In this document: positions 39,318 to 47,998 of the stretch, one piece after another
How the letters are laid out: every line of letters starts with the position of its first letter
Position numbering within the stretch: position 1 is the stretch's first letter
Assembly (NCBI GenBank): GCA_019357535.2
Contig: CP079955.1
Span: 1,426,001 to 1,490,000, forward strand
Length of the DNA: 64,000 nucleotides
From: Macrococcus sp. 19Msa1099
Lineage (GTDB): Bacteria; Bacillota; Bacilli; Staphylococcales; Staphylococcaceae
Reading direction: 5' to 3'
Translations under genes and position numbers: made by a program
The notes under the pieces: generated by a model
The model's database searches: none
What the model was told of the DNA's origin: nothing
What the model saw: the letters and a program-made list of their open reading frames with translations, nothing else

Positions 39318-39930
39318 CTTTCGACTTTTTTATTATTTGAAGTTGAAGCATTAACTTCATCTTCTATCGCTAGATTATATTGATACATGTAGTAATGATA
39401 ATCACCATTCATAATCTCTAATGGAGAAGTGTTAAAATATTTAGCAATGACTGCAATATTTTTATCAAACATCCTCACAACATCATCAAGATTTACATCT
39501 TCAATATCTTCATCGCTTATTTCTTCACTGGTACCGTACGGTTTCCCAACGCACTATGATATGCATGTAACAATGTTTCTTGATAAACACGTGCATCTAA
39601 TCCATCTTGTAAATCTTCTACAGTGAATTGATTGTTAAAGTATTCAACAATAAATTCTTCGTAAATATTTAGTAATTCAAGTTCTTTTTCTTCAGTGAAT
39701 CGTTCTGGAATAAAGTTACCTTCTTCGTCTAATTCGTATTTCCCTTTTCCATCATTCTTATAAGTTAATTTACGTTCTTTATATCCTAGTGAAATTGCTT
39801 TACGATACACGCGCCCTGGGATAACTTTAGGTGCTGTAATTGTACGCTCTGCACCTGCTGAATTAACTAATGTAATCTCCTTTAAAAAGTCCTTTTCTAC
39901 TTCTTGTTCTAAATTTAATTCTTCTGTCAT
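39299..39930 (-). CDS. tail assembly chaperone gpGT, -1 frameshift product
   Basis: The frame of gpG leaves at the heptamer GGGAAAC (39547-39541) by a -1 shift and continues for 80 codons (PYGTSEEISDEDIED... to ...KKVESLFDAF) to TAG at 39299. Fusion length is 210 residues. This is the G/GT arrangement of siphovirus tail chaperones, which recruit the tape measure protein. The T frame has no start codon of its own close to the shift site. Confidence 0.88.
39517..39930 (-). CDS. tail assembly chaperone gpG
   Basis: 137 residues from ATG 39930 (MTEELNLEQEVEKDF; GAGG upstream; a longer in-frame start is unlikely). It is the unshifted product and lies directly upstream of the tape measure gene, as gpG proteins do. 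Slippery sequence GGGAAAC is 8 codons before its stop. Confidence 0.88.
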   Translation of the reverse strand: MTEELNLEQEVEKDFLKEITLVNSAGAERTITAPKVIPGRVYRKAISLGYKERKLTYKNDGKGKYELDEEGNFIPERFTEEKELELLNIYEEFIVEYFNNQFTVEDLQDGLDARVYQETLLHAYHSALGNRTVPVKK

Positions 39931-39956
39931 TATAAATTCCTCTTTTCCTTTTATTT

Positions 39957-39987
39957 TGGCCAAAATAAAAGGGGAACAAGTCCCCTG
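39957..39987 (-). terminator. terminator after the major tail protein pair
   Basis: GGGGA pairs with TCCCC around CTTGT, followed by TTTTATTTT on the minus strand. Next to it is a perfect 26-base palindrome (39947-39972) centred on GGCC. Probably partial termination to keep major tail protein in excess over chaperones. Confidence 0.6.
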
Positions 39988-39992
39988 ATGTT

Positions 39993-40211
39993 TTACTTCT
40001 TACGAATATATGATTTACCATTTTCATGCTTTAATAATTGATCAATGCGTTTTTGAGTTGCTTTTTTACTTGCTGGTTTAGGATATGGATCATTAATTAA
40101 ATATTCCTTACGTTTGTCTTCAGCATCGTAAAATGGAATAACAACAACATATTCATCTTTCTTTTCAGTTTTAGTTGTTGTCGATTCTGTTTCAGTTTTC
40201 TTAGTCGTCAT
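39993..40211 (-). CDS. small charged phage tail-region protein, 72 aa
   Basis: Highly charged N-terminus (TTKKTETESTTTKTEKKDEY), then a short beta segment. Located between the major tail protein and the chaperones. GGAGG ribosome site. Function unknown. Confidence 0.7.
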   Translation of the reverse strand: MTTKKTETESTTTKTEKKDEYVVVIPFYDAEDKRKEYLINDPYPKPASKKATQKRIDQLLKHENGKSYIRKK

Positions 40212-40230
40212 AAAATTTTCCTCCTAACTA

Positions 40231-40866
40231 TTAAATAGTACGTGCTTTCCAACCCTTAGGCGTTGCTGTAACTGGTGCAGCTTTTCCAAATATTTTAGTA
40301 AAGAATGCGTCTAATTTTTCGTAATCATCTTTCTTGATATATTTACGATGTTCAACTAAACCATCTGAAATACGTCCAGAGAACTCACCTGTGATTGATT
40401 GATTACCAAATTCAATCTTATCGTCAGCAGTTTTTCCTTGGTCTCCTTCTACTTGGAATACTCCACGCAATAGCGCAACACATTCGATGTCTTTGTTTTT
40501 ACGTTCTTTATAGAATACTGCTCCAACTGTAGGTGGATTCAAAACACCACCATGTTTTGTAACCAATCCATCTTCATCTACTTCTAAACCTGCAAGAAAT
40601 GCACGTGTTTCCAACGGAATCGCAAATGCTTGTAAATCTACTTTAGTCTTACCTTGAGATACTGCAGACTCTTGAACTTCTCCATCTCCCCAGTTCTCAA
40701 TCATATCTTCACTAGGGTTTACTTTGATATCTTGTGCTCCGCGAATATGGTTAATTTCACCATATACTGGTGCTTTACCTGCTTCATCTGTCGTTAATTC
40801 TGCAAAGTGAAAACCGCTAATGTTTACTGTTGAACCTAATGTTTCTGTAATTTTTACTAATGGCAT
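40231..40866 (-). CDS. major tail protein
   Basis: 211 residues, forms the tail tube. Sequence style (KITETLGSTVNISGFHFAE, PTVGAVFYKERKNKDIE, KIEFGNQSITGEFSGRISDG) and position between the tail terminator and chaperone genes match the phi13/TP901-type major tail proteins. No added Ig-like domain. Confidence 0.9.
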   Translation of the reverse strand: MPLVKITETLGSTVNISGFHFAELTTDEAGKAPVYGEINHIRGAQDIKVNPSEDMIENWGDGEVQESAVSQGKTKVDLQAFAIPLETRAFLAGLEVDEDGLVTKHGGVLNPPTVGAVFYKERKNKDIECVALLRGVFQVEGDQGKTADDKIEFGNQSITGEFSGRISDGLVEHRKYIKKDDYEKLDAFFTKIFGKAAPVTATPKGWKARTI

Positions 40867-40885
40867 ATATAAATCCTCCTATTTT

Positions 40886-41281
40886 TTAATAAATTTCTTC
40901 TTCTTTTAATTCGTATGCATAAAAATAACGTCTCGCATCTCTATATAGCGTGACGTTATCTGATACCTTTTCTGTGTGTGCTTCTAAAAAATCAACACAA
41001 CTAAAGTCATTTTGCTTAAGCAATTTCTTAATCTTATTACCTAAAGTTAATAAACCTGTTTTTTGCCATATATCAACTTGAAAATAATATCCTGCTGCTC
41101 TAATTTCACCATCTCCGAAAGATAAATCAGGAGCATCTAATAATGTTATTCTGATGTATGGCGGAGAACTTTTCAAAGTTTCAGGAATATCTACATTTCT
41201 GATATTACTTGACGGAATCATTTTAATGATTTCACTATTGGAAACGATAATATCCCTAATAAATTTATATGGATCATCCAT
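40886..41281 (-). CDS. tail terminator / DUF3168-like protein
   Basis: 131 residues, at the position of the tail-completion protein (lambda gpU-like, DUF3168-type) directly before the major tail protein. Features fit: PYIRITLLDAP, YYFQVDIWQKTG. It overlaps the preceding gene by 8 bases. Confidence 0.78.
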   Translation of the reverse strand: MDDPYKFIRDIIVSNSEIIKMIPSSNIRNVDIPETLKSSPPYIRITLLDAPDLSFGDGEIRAAGYYFQVDIWQKTGLLTLGNKIKKLLKQNDFSCVDFLEAHTEKVSDNVTLYRDARRYFYAYELKEEEIY

Positions 41282-41651
41282 TCAAACCATACTCCCTTCT
41301 CATAACAGTATTCATTGCTCTTTTTTTATCTTCCATTGAGATTTTTACTGCATTCGTTATTTTCATTTGTGGTTTCTGATGAACTGTACCCCATTCGACA
41401 AAATGAGCCCTATATTCAACCTTACTACCTTCTGGCCAACCAATTTTAATTATCGTTTCACCATTTCTTTGATGTGGTTTACCTATTACAAGTCTATCTC
41501 TCGCTTTACCTGTATCGACAAAGATATCTTTCTTAATAGCTTTAAACTGTACTTCTGCGCCTGCTTGAACCACTTTGTTACGTGCGCCATTGATATTCAT
41601 TAGCAACTTATTCAAGTTAGCATTATCAAAGCCAGATGTCTTTAAACTCAT
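41274..41651 (-). CDS. HK97 gp10-like head-tail joining protein
   Basis: 125 residues. The pattern of an N-terminal helical part, then DTGKARDRLVIG and a C-terminal VEYRAHFVEWGTVHQKPQ, fits the HK97 gp10 family. Its start overlaps the adaptor gene stop. Confidence 0.85.
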   Translation of the reverse strand: MSLKTSGFDNANLNKLLMNINGARNKVVQAGAEVQFKAIKKDIFVDTGKARDRLVIGKPHQRNGETIIKIGWPEGSKVEYRAHFVEWGTVHQKPQMKITNAVKISMEDKKRAMNTVMRREYGLNG

Positions 41652-41989
41652 AACGTTGTACGCTTTGCAACGATATACATGTATGATAATCGTTCATCCT
41701 TATCTAACATATCAACGATTGAGTAATGTTCATCTTTGTAACGAATACTCATATCAGTTGTGATACCTTCTTTAAACCTAATCCTAAAATAGATTTGATT
41801 TTCAGTACCAACTTGAACTGCAGAATTATAATCTCTCGTTCGAATATCGACTAATTGCGCCCAGCACTTGTGAAATACAGTTTCTTCGTTATTATTCCAA
41901 CCATCTTCTGATACATCGTTAGTAGTGATGATAGTAATTCTTTTATCTAATCTACCTACTTTTTCATTTACTTTTCTATATGGTTTCAT
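41648..41989 (-). CDS. head-tail adaptor (SPP1 gp16-like head closure)
   Basis: 113 residues from ATG 41989 (MKPYRKVNEKVGRLDKRI), preferred because GGTGGG is well spaced; upstream ATGs lack a site. Typical head-tail adaptor features: KRITIITTNDVSEDGWN near the start and QIYFRIRFKEGITTDMSIRYKD in the middle. Confidence 0.87.
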   Translation of the reverse strand: MKPYRKVNEKVGRLDKRITIITTNDVSEDGWNNNEETVFHKCWAQLVDIRTRDYNSAVQVGTENQIYFRIRFKEGITTDMSIRYKDEHYSIVDMLDKDERLSYMYIVAKRTTL

Positions 41990-42296
41990 ATTTAAACCCA
42001 CCATATTCAATGGATAAATGAATGATTAAAGCATTGAGCGAATAAGTAATTAATTCTGCTTGTCCTGTAGGCTCCCTATTCTCATACCAGTGCATCACTA
42101 ACATTTTTAAAGCAAGTATAGCTTGTTGATTTTCCATAGGTTGTTCCATAACATCTTTGAAAAATCCGAAACGATAATTTGTTTTTGACAAGATGAAGAG
42201 TTTAGCCGCTTCAATCAATGAATTGAGAGTGACATCCTCTTCATCTCCGTCAATTTTGCAAAATTCTTTAACTTCTTCAAGCAATGTCACTTCCAT
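41976..42296 (-). CDS. head-tail connector (gp6-like / DNA packaging protein)
   Basis: 106 residues, begins VTLLEEVKEFCKIDGDEEDVTLNSLIEAAKLFILSKTN in outline, the helical gp6-like connector fold. Directly downstream of capsid. Confidence 0.88.
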   Translation of the reverse strand: MEVTLLEEVKEFCKIDGDEEDVTLNSLIEAAKLFILSKTNYRFGFFKDVMEQPMENQQAILALKMLVMHWYENREPTGQAELITYSLNALIIHLSIEYGGFKYETI

Positions 42297-42308
42297 AATT
42301 ATTCACTC

Positions 42309-43427
42309 CTAAACTGTTTCAATTACAGCAGTATCAAGCTTACCGTATACAACAGCTGCTTTATCTACTAATTTAACGTCTTCACGTTCGATGAATCGCA
42401 TATCCGTAGAGTTACGAGTGAATGCTTTACCACCGACATTTGTTGTTAAAATAGACTGTTGCTGACGGTCAAATAACGTTACCGCTTCTTTAAGGTCACC
42501 GATAATTAAAGGTGCTACAGTACCTTCTGAAGGTAAGAATTTATTACCGATTACTTTCACTTCTTTACCAAAGATTTGTTGTTTACTTGGATCAGTAACA
42601 AGTGGTTGCATTAAGTATTTTCCATCTTTATCTTTCAAAGTGTCTAAATAATTAAAACCGTCTTGGTTTGTAACGATAACAGAAGTTGTTAAGAATAAAG
42701 GATCTAACGTTACATTCATTGCTTTCTTAATATCATCTGTTGTTTTAAGTGTTACTGCACTTAAAGTCTTAATAACATTTAAGATAAGTGAGTTACGAGT
42801 CACTACAGATTTACGTGCACCCCAACGAGCAGCATAATCAATAACATTTTCATCGCTATCTTGGATTAAGTCGTTCGACATCGGTAAGATACCAGCGTAG
42901 TTTTTGATGTCATACACGATACGTTCAAATTTAGGACCATCAATTTCAGGGATCTCACCCATTTCTTCAACCGCAACAAATGGAGTCATGTCTCCTAACT
43001 TTTCATATAAACGTGAACCTTTAGGACGTCTTACCGGTTCTACATTAACCAAGTTTTCTAAAGACTCGAAGTTACGTTTATATTCATTAATCTTCATGCT
43101 GATGTCTTCAGGTACGATATATCCACCATCTTCATCAGTCTTTTCTACCATTGCGGCAGAAACTTCTCCAGATCTCATATAGTTAGCAAATGCTTTAAGT
43201 TCATTTTGTACTTCTTTTTTTGATTCAGAACCCGGCATCACATTGAAATCTACTACTGTATTAATATTTTTAGCTTGTTCTAAATCGTTTAAAGCATTAA
43301 TTTGCGCTAAATAACTCTCTGCTTCTTCATACTTCGCTTTATAAGTTTCCATATCTCCACTGTCTACTGCTTCAGTTGCTTCATCTAAAGCTTTAGCACG
43401 TAATGCTTGTAAATCTTTTAATTTCAT
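42309..43427 (-). CDS. major capsid protein, HK97 fold
   Basis: 372 residues. An N-terminal helical scaffold (delta) domain to about residue 95 (LQALRAKALDEATEAVDSGD) would be removed by the protease. The mature domain starts near MRSGEVSAAMVEKTDEDGGYIVPE. Clear TGGAGG site. Confidence 0.93.
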   Translation of the reverse strand: MKLKDLQALRAKALDEATEAVDSGDMETYKAKYEEAESYLAQINALNDLEQAKNINTVVDFNVMPGSESKKEVQNELKAFANYMRSGEVSAAMVEKTDEDGGYIVPEDISMKINEYKRNFESLENLVNVEPVRRPKGSRLYEKLGDMTPFVAVEEMGEIPEIDGPKFERIVYDIKNYAGILPMSNDLIQDSDENVIDYAARWGARKSVVTRNSLILNVIKTLSAVTLKTTDDIKKAMNVTLDPLFLTTSVIVTNQDGFNYLDTLKDKDGKYLMQPLVTDPSKQQIFGKEVKVIGNKFLPSEGTVAPLIIGDLKEAVTLFDRQQQSILTTNVGGKAFTRNSTDMRFIEREDVKLVDKAAVVYGKLDTAVIETV

Positions 43428-43465
43428 CTCTTTTCCTCCAATTTATATTGTTTTTTGATGTAAAT

Positions 43466-43500
43466 TGCATAAAAAATAAGCATCGTCAAAAATGACATGC
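43466..43500 (-). terminator. terminator-like hairpin before the capsid gene
   Basis: GCATGTCA and TGACGATGC pair (one bulge) around TTTT, followed by TTATTTTTTATG on the minus strand, in a 130-base gap between protease and capsid genes. Attenuation or mRNA processing here may set capsid expression. Confidence 0.55.
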
Positions 43501-43557
43501 CATTGAGTAATTATTTAACGACGTAACTTGTGTCGAGATATTTAGATCACCTCGTAG

Positions 43558-44244
43558 CTATCGTTTGGCTAACTCAATAATTTGAGCGTATGCCTTAGCT
43601 TTTTCAGATTCTAATTCATCGTTTCTCATTAGGTTTTTAGGGACATTCTTATAACGCTCTGCAAATGATTTATCAATAGATGCAGCAACTTTAACTTCTT
43701 CTGTAATTTCATCGATAAATCCATATTTAAGTGCATCATCCGCACTTAACCACGTTTCTTCTTGCATCATCGTTCTGATATTACTTTCAGTTGTTTTACC
43801 ATCTGTCTTGTTTAGATAAGTATTCACGATAGATTCATTAATCTTATCTAAGTCATCTGCAACTTTTCGCATTTCACGACTGTTCCCAATCGCAAACGTC
43901 CAAGGATCATGAATCATTAACATTGCGTTGTTCGGCATCGAAACAGTATCACCAGCCATTGCGATTACGCTTGCTATGGAGGCAGCGCATCCATCAATAC
44001 GAGCAACAATATGAGCTTTATGTCTTTTAAGCATTGAATAAATCGCTTGTCCCTCAAATACGTCACCACCTGGACTGTTAATGTTTAAGTAAATCTTACT
44101 TACATCTCCAAGTTCCTTTAATTCGTTGTTGAATCTTTTTGCTGAACTTTCACTAAACCATCCTTCAGACTCAATCGCACCATAAATATCAATTTCTGCT
44201 GTACTTTCGTTTAATACTTTCATCGAATAGAATTTAGTCGGCAT
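43558..44244 (-). CDS. prohead protease, ClpP-like
   Basis: 228 residues from ATG 44244, behind a full-length Shine-Dalgarno AAAGGAGGTGAT; an in-frame GTG at 44256 lies inside that site. S14 fold: oxyanion NINSPGGDVFEG, catalytic S89 in GCAASIAS and H112 in LMIHDPW. Cuts the capsid delta domain. Overlaps the portal gene by 11 bases. Confidence 0.93.
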   Translation of the reverse strand: MPTKFYSMKVLNESTAEIDIYGAIESEGWFSESSAKRFNNELKELGDVSKIYLNINSPGGDVFEGQAIYSMLKRHKAHIVARIDGCAASIASVIAMAGDTVSMPNNAMLMIHDPWTFAIGNSREMRKVADDLDKINESIVNTYLNKTDGKTTESNIRTMMQEETWLSADDALKYGFIDEITEEVKVAASIDKSFAERYKNVPKNLMRNDELESEKAKAYAQIIELAKR

Positions 44245-45487
44245 TTTGATTATCACCTCCTTTACTATCAGATTTGCTGCCTTTAGCTTTAGATAACTGG
44301 TACTCTCGCATAATATCTAGTGGAACTAAGTTCAAGTTACCAAAATGCATGTCACCTAATTCATCTTCAAGTAAAGGCATATCTTCAAGATCTAATATGT
44401 TATTTATATTATAGGCTCCAATGCGTTGCATTGTTTCATACATCTTCGCTCTTGACTCACTGTCTCCACGTAGTTCCGCTTCAAGATTGAACTTACAGTA
44501 ACGATTTTCTGTTTCATCAACGATATTCAGCAATTTAACGTTACATTCCTGTTCAAAGTTGGTTACTATAGGAAGAATCGTATTAATAACGTATTGTAAT
44601 GACTGTTGTTCAATATTAGAGAATGTCGCACGATCTAACTCACCAATTTTATGCGGTGGCACTTTATAGATACCAGCAATCTGTAGCTTGTTAAATTTCA
44701 TTGACTCAATGAATTGTGCATCTTTTTGTGGAATTGTGATTGTACTGAAATCTAATCCACCATCAACAATCGCAACATCTTCTTCATTGTTTACTTCGTA
44801 CCAGGCTTCACGTAATTTCTTTTTGTTTTCAGGGCTAACAATTTCAGTACTTTTTAAGATACCTCTTGGAATAGCACTCTTTTGATAAAATTTTGCTTGG
44901 TGCTTATTTCCGCCAATATTCGTTGCTAAATTCTCTCTAATGACCTCTATAGGTGAGAGACCAACATGACCATCAAAACTAAGTTCTAAAAAGTGCAGCA
45001 CATCATCCGTATCTATTTTGTAATGCTTACCATTTAACGTTGTGAAATATACGTATTTCGCATTATCTCTATCGTATTGTTTAGAAGTCGTTAATGGGCT
45101 TAGAGGTAATATCTCAGTCACTTCACCTTTATTATTTCTCATGATCACGTTATATGCGTTACCATATAACATCATGTGAAAAATCATAAGACGTTTCCAT
45201 ACAAATGGTGTCATATTCTTATTCGGTTGCTTATTCAAGCAAATATGAACTGGATGCGTATATTCTGTTGTTAACTTATTATTCGCTTTTTGCTTAACTG
45301 ATATGGGATATTTTGCAATATCATCAGCAAGAACTTTAATACATGTATAAACTTCACTTGTTTTAATTGCTGTATCTTCAGTAATCTTTGAAGATATATC
45401 AGAATTAAACATTGTATTGAACCAATTTTGACTGCCAGTATATATTTCATTATTTACATTTAATGATTTTCTACTGCTAAATAACAT
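44234..45487 (-). CDS. portal protein, HK97 type
   Basis: 417 residues. Typical features: IKVLADDIAKYPISV, LMIFHMMLYGNAYNVI, LSFDGHVGLSPIEVIRENL and PPHKIGELDRATFSNIEQQ. Forms the DNA entry ring of the head. Ends in a hydrophilic tail rich in K, S and D. Confidence 0.93.
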   Translation of the reverse strand: MLFSSRKSLNVNNEIYTGSQNWFNTMFNSDISSKITEDTAIKTSEVYTCIKVLADDIAKYPISVKQKANNKLTTEYTHPVHICLNKQPNKNMTPFVWKRLMIFHMMLYGNAYNVIMRNNKGEVTEILPLSPLTTSKQYDRDNAKYVYFTTLNGKHYKIDTDDVLHFLELSFDGHVGLSPIEVIRENLATNIGGNKHQAKFYQKSAIPRGILKSTEIVSPENKKKLREAWYEVNNEEDVAIVDGGLDFSTITIPQKDAQFIESMKFNKLQIAGIYKVPPHKIGELDRATFSNIEQQSLQYVINTILPIVTNFEQECNVKLLNIVDETENRYCKFNLEAELRGDSESRAKMYETMQRIGAYNINNILDLEDMPLLEDELGDMHFGNLNLVPLDIMREYQLSKAKGSKSDSKGGDNQNAD

Positions 45488-45491
45488 TTAC

Positions 45492-45662
45492 TCACCTCTT
45501 TCTACCTATCAAATAAGCTAGAGTAATCAGCATTACTCCAGCAATAACTAATCCATATACGATTCCAATAATAAATGCAGCAGAAACAATTAATGACATG
45601 CCTGCAATAAGCAACATGTCATCTAAAAATAGCAATATAATTCTTAATAATTTTTCTAACAT
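45492..45662 (-). CDS. DUF1056-like small membrane protein
   Basis: 56 residues (MLEKLLRIILLFLDDMLL...) with two hydrophobic spans (~15-32, 35-52) and a basic end. Small DUF1056 proteins sit between the terminase and portal genes of many staphylococcal phages. AGGTGG ribosome site. Function unknown. Confidence 0.75.
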   Translation of the reverse strand: MLEKLLRIILLFLDDMLLIAGMSLIVSAAFIIGIVYGLVIAGVMLITLAYLIGRKR

Positions 45663-45673
45663 CTGGCCACCAC

Positions 45674-47368
45674 CTAAAAGGTAAATTCCTGACTAGCGAT
45701 ATGATCATTAATTGAAGGTCCCTCATCAACCATTGCTCTGACAAATGCGAATATTGTTGAAGCAATCGGATCAATTCTGTCTTTTGACTTCTGTTTATCC
45801 AACATAATATTTCCTTGTGCATCTGATTTTTCAATCGCATTTGAAACAGCCCAAGTTAAAACTGGGTTATTATCATGTCTTACTTTTCTTTCAAAAACAC
45901 ACTCCCTAAAGAACGAAGTCGGCTCGCTTAACACTTTCATAGTCTGAGATATTTCAACCGTCTTATAGCCTTTATATTGCATATTAGAGGAGAAATGCGT
46001 TGCATTGTATGGGTCAAAATCTATCTCTAATACTTTCCAACCATTTTCTTTAGCAATTATATCTACATAGTGTTCTATATAGTTATAATCGACTACGTCC
46101 CCTGGTGTCGCTGTCAAATAACCATCTTCTACCCACATTGAATAAGGTACTTTATCAGTATTTTCTCTTTCTTTTAACGCTTCTTCAGGTAAGAATGAAT
46201 GTGATCTAACGTCATATGTCCCGTCTGGATTAGGAAATACAAAGCTAACAGAGGTTAAGTCAATTTTCTTCGATAAATCGACACCGACATAACATTCTCT
46301 TCCTTCTAAATTATTCGGCACTTCTTGGCCACAAGCGTTCCACTTATCCATCTTCATATATCCGTTATCTTTTGCATCTACCCATATATTCATATTCTTA
46401 GTAAGATATGTCTTCATGTATGAAGGTACATCTAATGCCCGCTTCAACATTTTTCTTAAGTAGTTCATACCTTCTTCGTGAGATGCTGCAATCGGATTCG
46501 CTTTTGGCCAATTCTTTTCATCACGTATATCGTCACCTTTATCTAACTCGTTTATCATCACAAAGTAGTTATCATTTTCTATAGGGATATTAGGATTTAA
46601 TATTTTTGAGACATAATCATATTCAACTGTATAACATGGTTTATTCAAATCATTACCAGCAGTTGTAATGATAAACATTAAAGGTTGAGAACGAGCTCCC
46701 ATACCAGTTAGGATTACGTCATATACTTCTGTCGTATCGTGAAGATGATACTCATCTATCAATCCACATTGCGGGTTAAATCCATCACCTTTTTTATTAT
46801 CCTCTTTTGATAATGATTTTATTGTTGAGTCTGATTTTAAATGAACAATACGGCCATATTTAGCTTCAAACTTATCTCTGAATTCAGATTGCTTTATTTG
46901 TTTAGATAGCTCATTATAAATAATGTTTGCTTGCTCTTTTTTCGTAGCACCGATATATACTTCCGACATACCTTCACCAAGCGCACTAGCTTCATATGAT
47001 CCTACACAAGATAATGATTGTGATTTTGCATTTTTACGGGCGACTTGCCAGTATGCTAACGAAAATCGTCTATATCCAGTCTGATAATGAACCCAGCCAT
47101 ATATATTTGAAAATATGAATATTTGAATTGGATTAGGTACGATTGGTGTCCCACGTAATGGGCCTTTAGTATGCTTGAACTTTGTCATCCACTTTAAAAA
47201 TCTCAATGCCTTTTCTTCGTTAAATACATATGGAAATTGCTTAAGTTTTTCTCTTTCTAGGTCACTTAAAAAGCGAAGACATGCCCACTTGTGTTTTTCA
47301 CAAGCGATTATATCTCCGCTTAATACATCATTTGAGTATTTAATAAGATAGTTTTTTAATTCCATCAT
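45674..47368 (-). CDS. terminase large subunit
   Basis: 564 residues. ATPase Walker A-like ARKNAKSQ at ~110-117 and Walker B CGLIDEYHLHD near 206; nuclease domain with VGVDLSKKIDLTS near 350. Pumps DNA into the head and cuts at cos. Start TAATGATGG overlaps the terS stop codon. Confidence 0.95.
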   Translation of the reverse strand: MMELKNYLIKYSNDVLSGDIIACEKHKWACLRFLSDLEREKLKQFPYVFNEEKALRFLKWMTKFKHTKGPLRGTPIVPNPIQIFIFSNIYGWVHYQTGYRRFSLAYWQVARKNAKSQSLSCVGSYEASALGEGMSEVYIGATKKEQANIIYNELSKQIKQSEFRDKFEAKYGRIVHLKSDSTIKSLSKEDNKKGDGFNPQCGLIDEYHLHDTTEVYDVILTGMGARSQPLMFIITTAGNDLNKPCYTVEYDYVSKILNPNIPIENDNYFVMINELDKGDDIRDEKNWPKANPIAASHEEGMNYLRKMLKRALDVPSYMKTYLTKNMNIWVDAKDNGYMKMDKWNACGQEVPNNLEGRECYVGVDLSKKIDLTSVSFVFPNPDGTYDVRSHSFLPEEALKERENTDKVPYSMWVEDGYLTATPGDVVDYNYIEHYVDIIAKENGWKVLEIDFDPYNATHFSSNMQYKGYKTVEISQTMKVLSEPTSFFRECVFERKVRHDNNPVLTWAVSNAIEKSDAQGNIMLDKQKSKDRIDPIASTIFAFVRAMVDEGPSINDHIASQEFTF

Positions 47369-47880
47369 TACACATCCTCAAAGTCATCATCTTCTTTTTC
47401 AATTTCTGCCTTTGCTTGTGCAAGTGCCATTTTTGCTCTTGCAGAAGGTGTAAAACCAAACTGAATACCTAACTGTCTTACCTGATCATAGAATTGCTTT
47501 TTCCTTAGTATCGCTTCTTTATCCATCACCAATTCATAGATAGGCTCATTGTCCTCTGTGTAATCAACAACGACACGTCTAGCTAAACCTGTTTCATTAA
47601 TAAGCTTAGTTATCTCAACATAGTTAGAGTATGCATCACAGTACATTGACAATGCATGAGCATCAAGATTATTTAATACGTCTAGCTCTGACATCTGATC
47701 CACAATATATTTGAATTCTTTCTTGGCCAACTTATCTAACCAGGTAGGAGGTTTCAGTTTATCTTTTGCAGCTTTCAATGCTTCTTCAGCTTTTTTACGC
47801 TTTTCTATTTCTGCTTTAGTTCTTCGATTCTTATTGCCATGTATTAATTGTAAATCGATTGGTTGTGCTTGATTTCCCAT
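47368..47880 (-). CDS. terminase small subunit, P27 family
   Basis: 170 residues from ATG 47880 (MGNQAQPIDLQLIHGNKNRRTKAEIEKRK in outline), GGGAGG at 8 bases. P27-family start and WLDKLAKKEFKYIVDQMSEL. Recognises cos. Coupled with terL. Confidence 0.92.
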   Translation of the reverse strand: MGNQAQPIDLQLIHGNKNRRTKAEIEKRKKAEEALKAAKDKLKPPTWLDKLAKKEFKYIVDQMSELDVLNNLDAHALSMYCDAYSNYVEITKLINETGLARRVVVDYTEDNEPIYELVMDKEAILRKKQFYDQVRQLGIQFGFTPSARAKMALAQAKAEIEKEDDDFEDV

Positions 47881-47894
47881 GTAATGCACCTCCC

Positions 47895-47998
47895 TTTTTT
47901 GCTATACTGAGATTTTTTTGAGCGAATTTTGTGTGCGTTTGACTGGGGCGCCGTTGTTTTGACGGTTTTTCTCAGAGATTTAAGGTGGGGGGTGTGAA
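47895..47998. other. candidate cos region
   Basis: The only non-coding stretch between HNH and terS (108 bases) is unusually G/C-rich for this prophage: GGGCGCC, an inverted CCGT/ACGG around TGTTTTG, then GGTGGGGGGTGTG. In HNH-type cos phages the cohesive end site lies exactly here. The nick positions cannot be read from one sequence. Confidence 0.55.

Noticed and set aside
39947-39972. Perfect GGCC-centred 26-bp palindrome as a regulator site
   Set aside because: It partly overlaps the T-run of a nearby terminator hairpin and has no loop; low complexity explains most of it.
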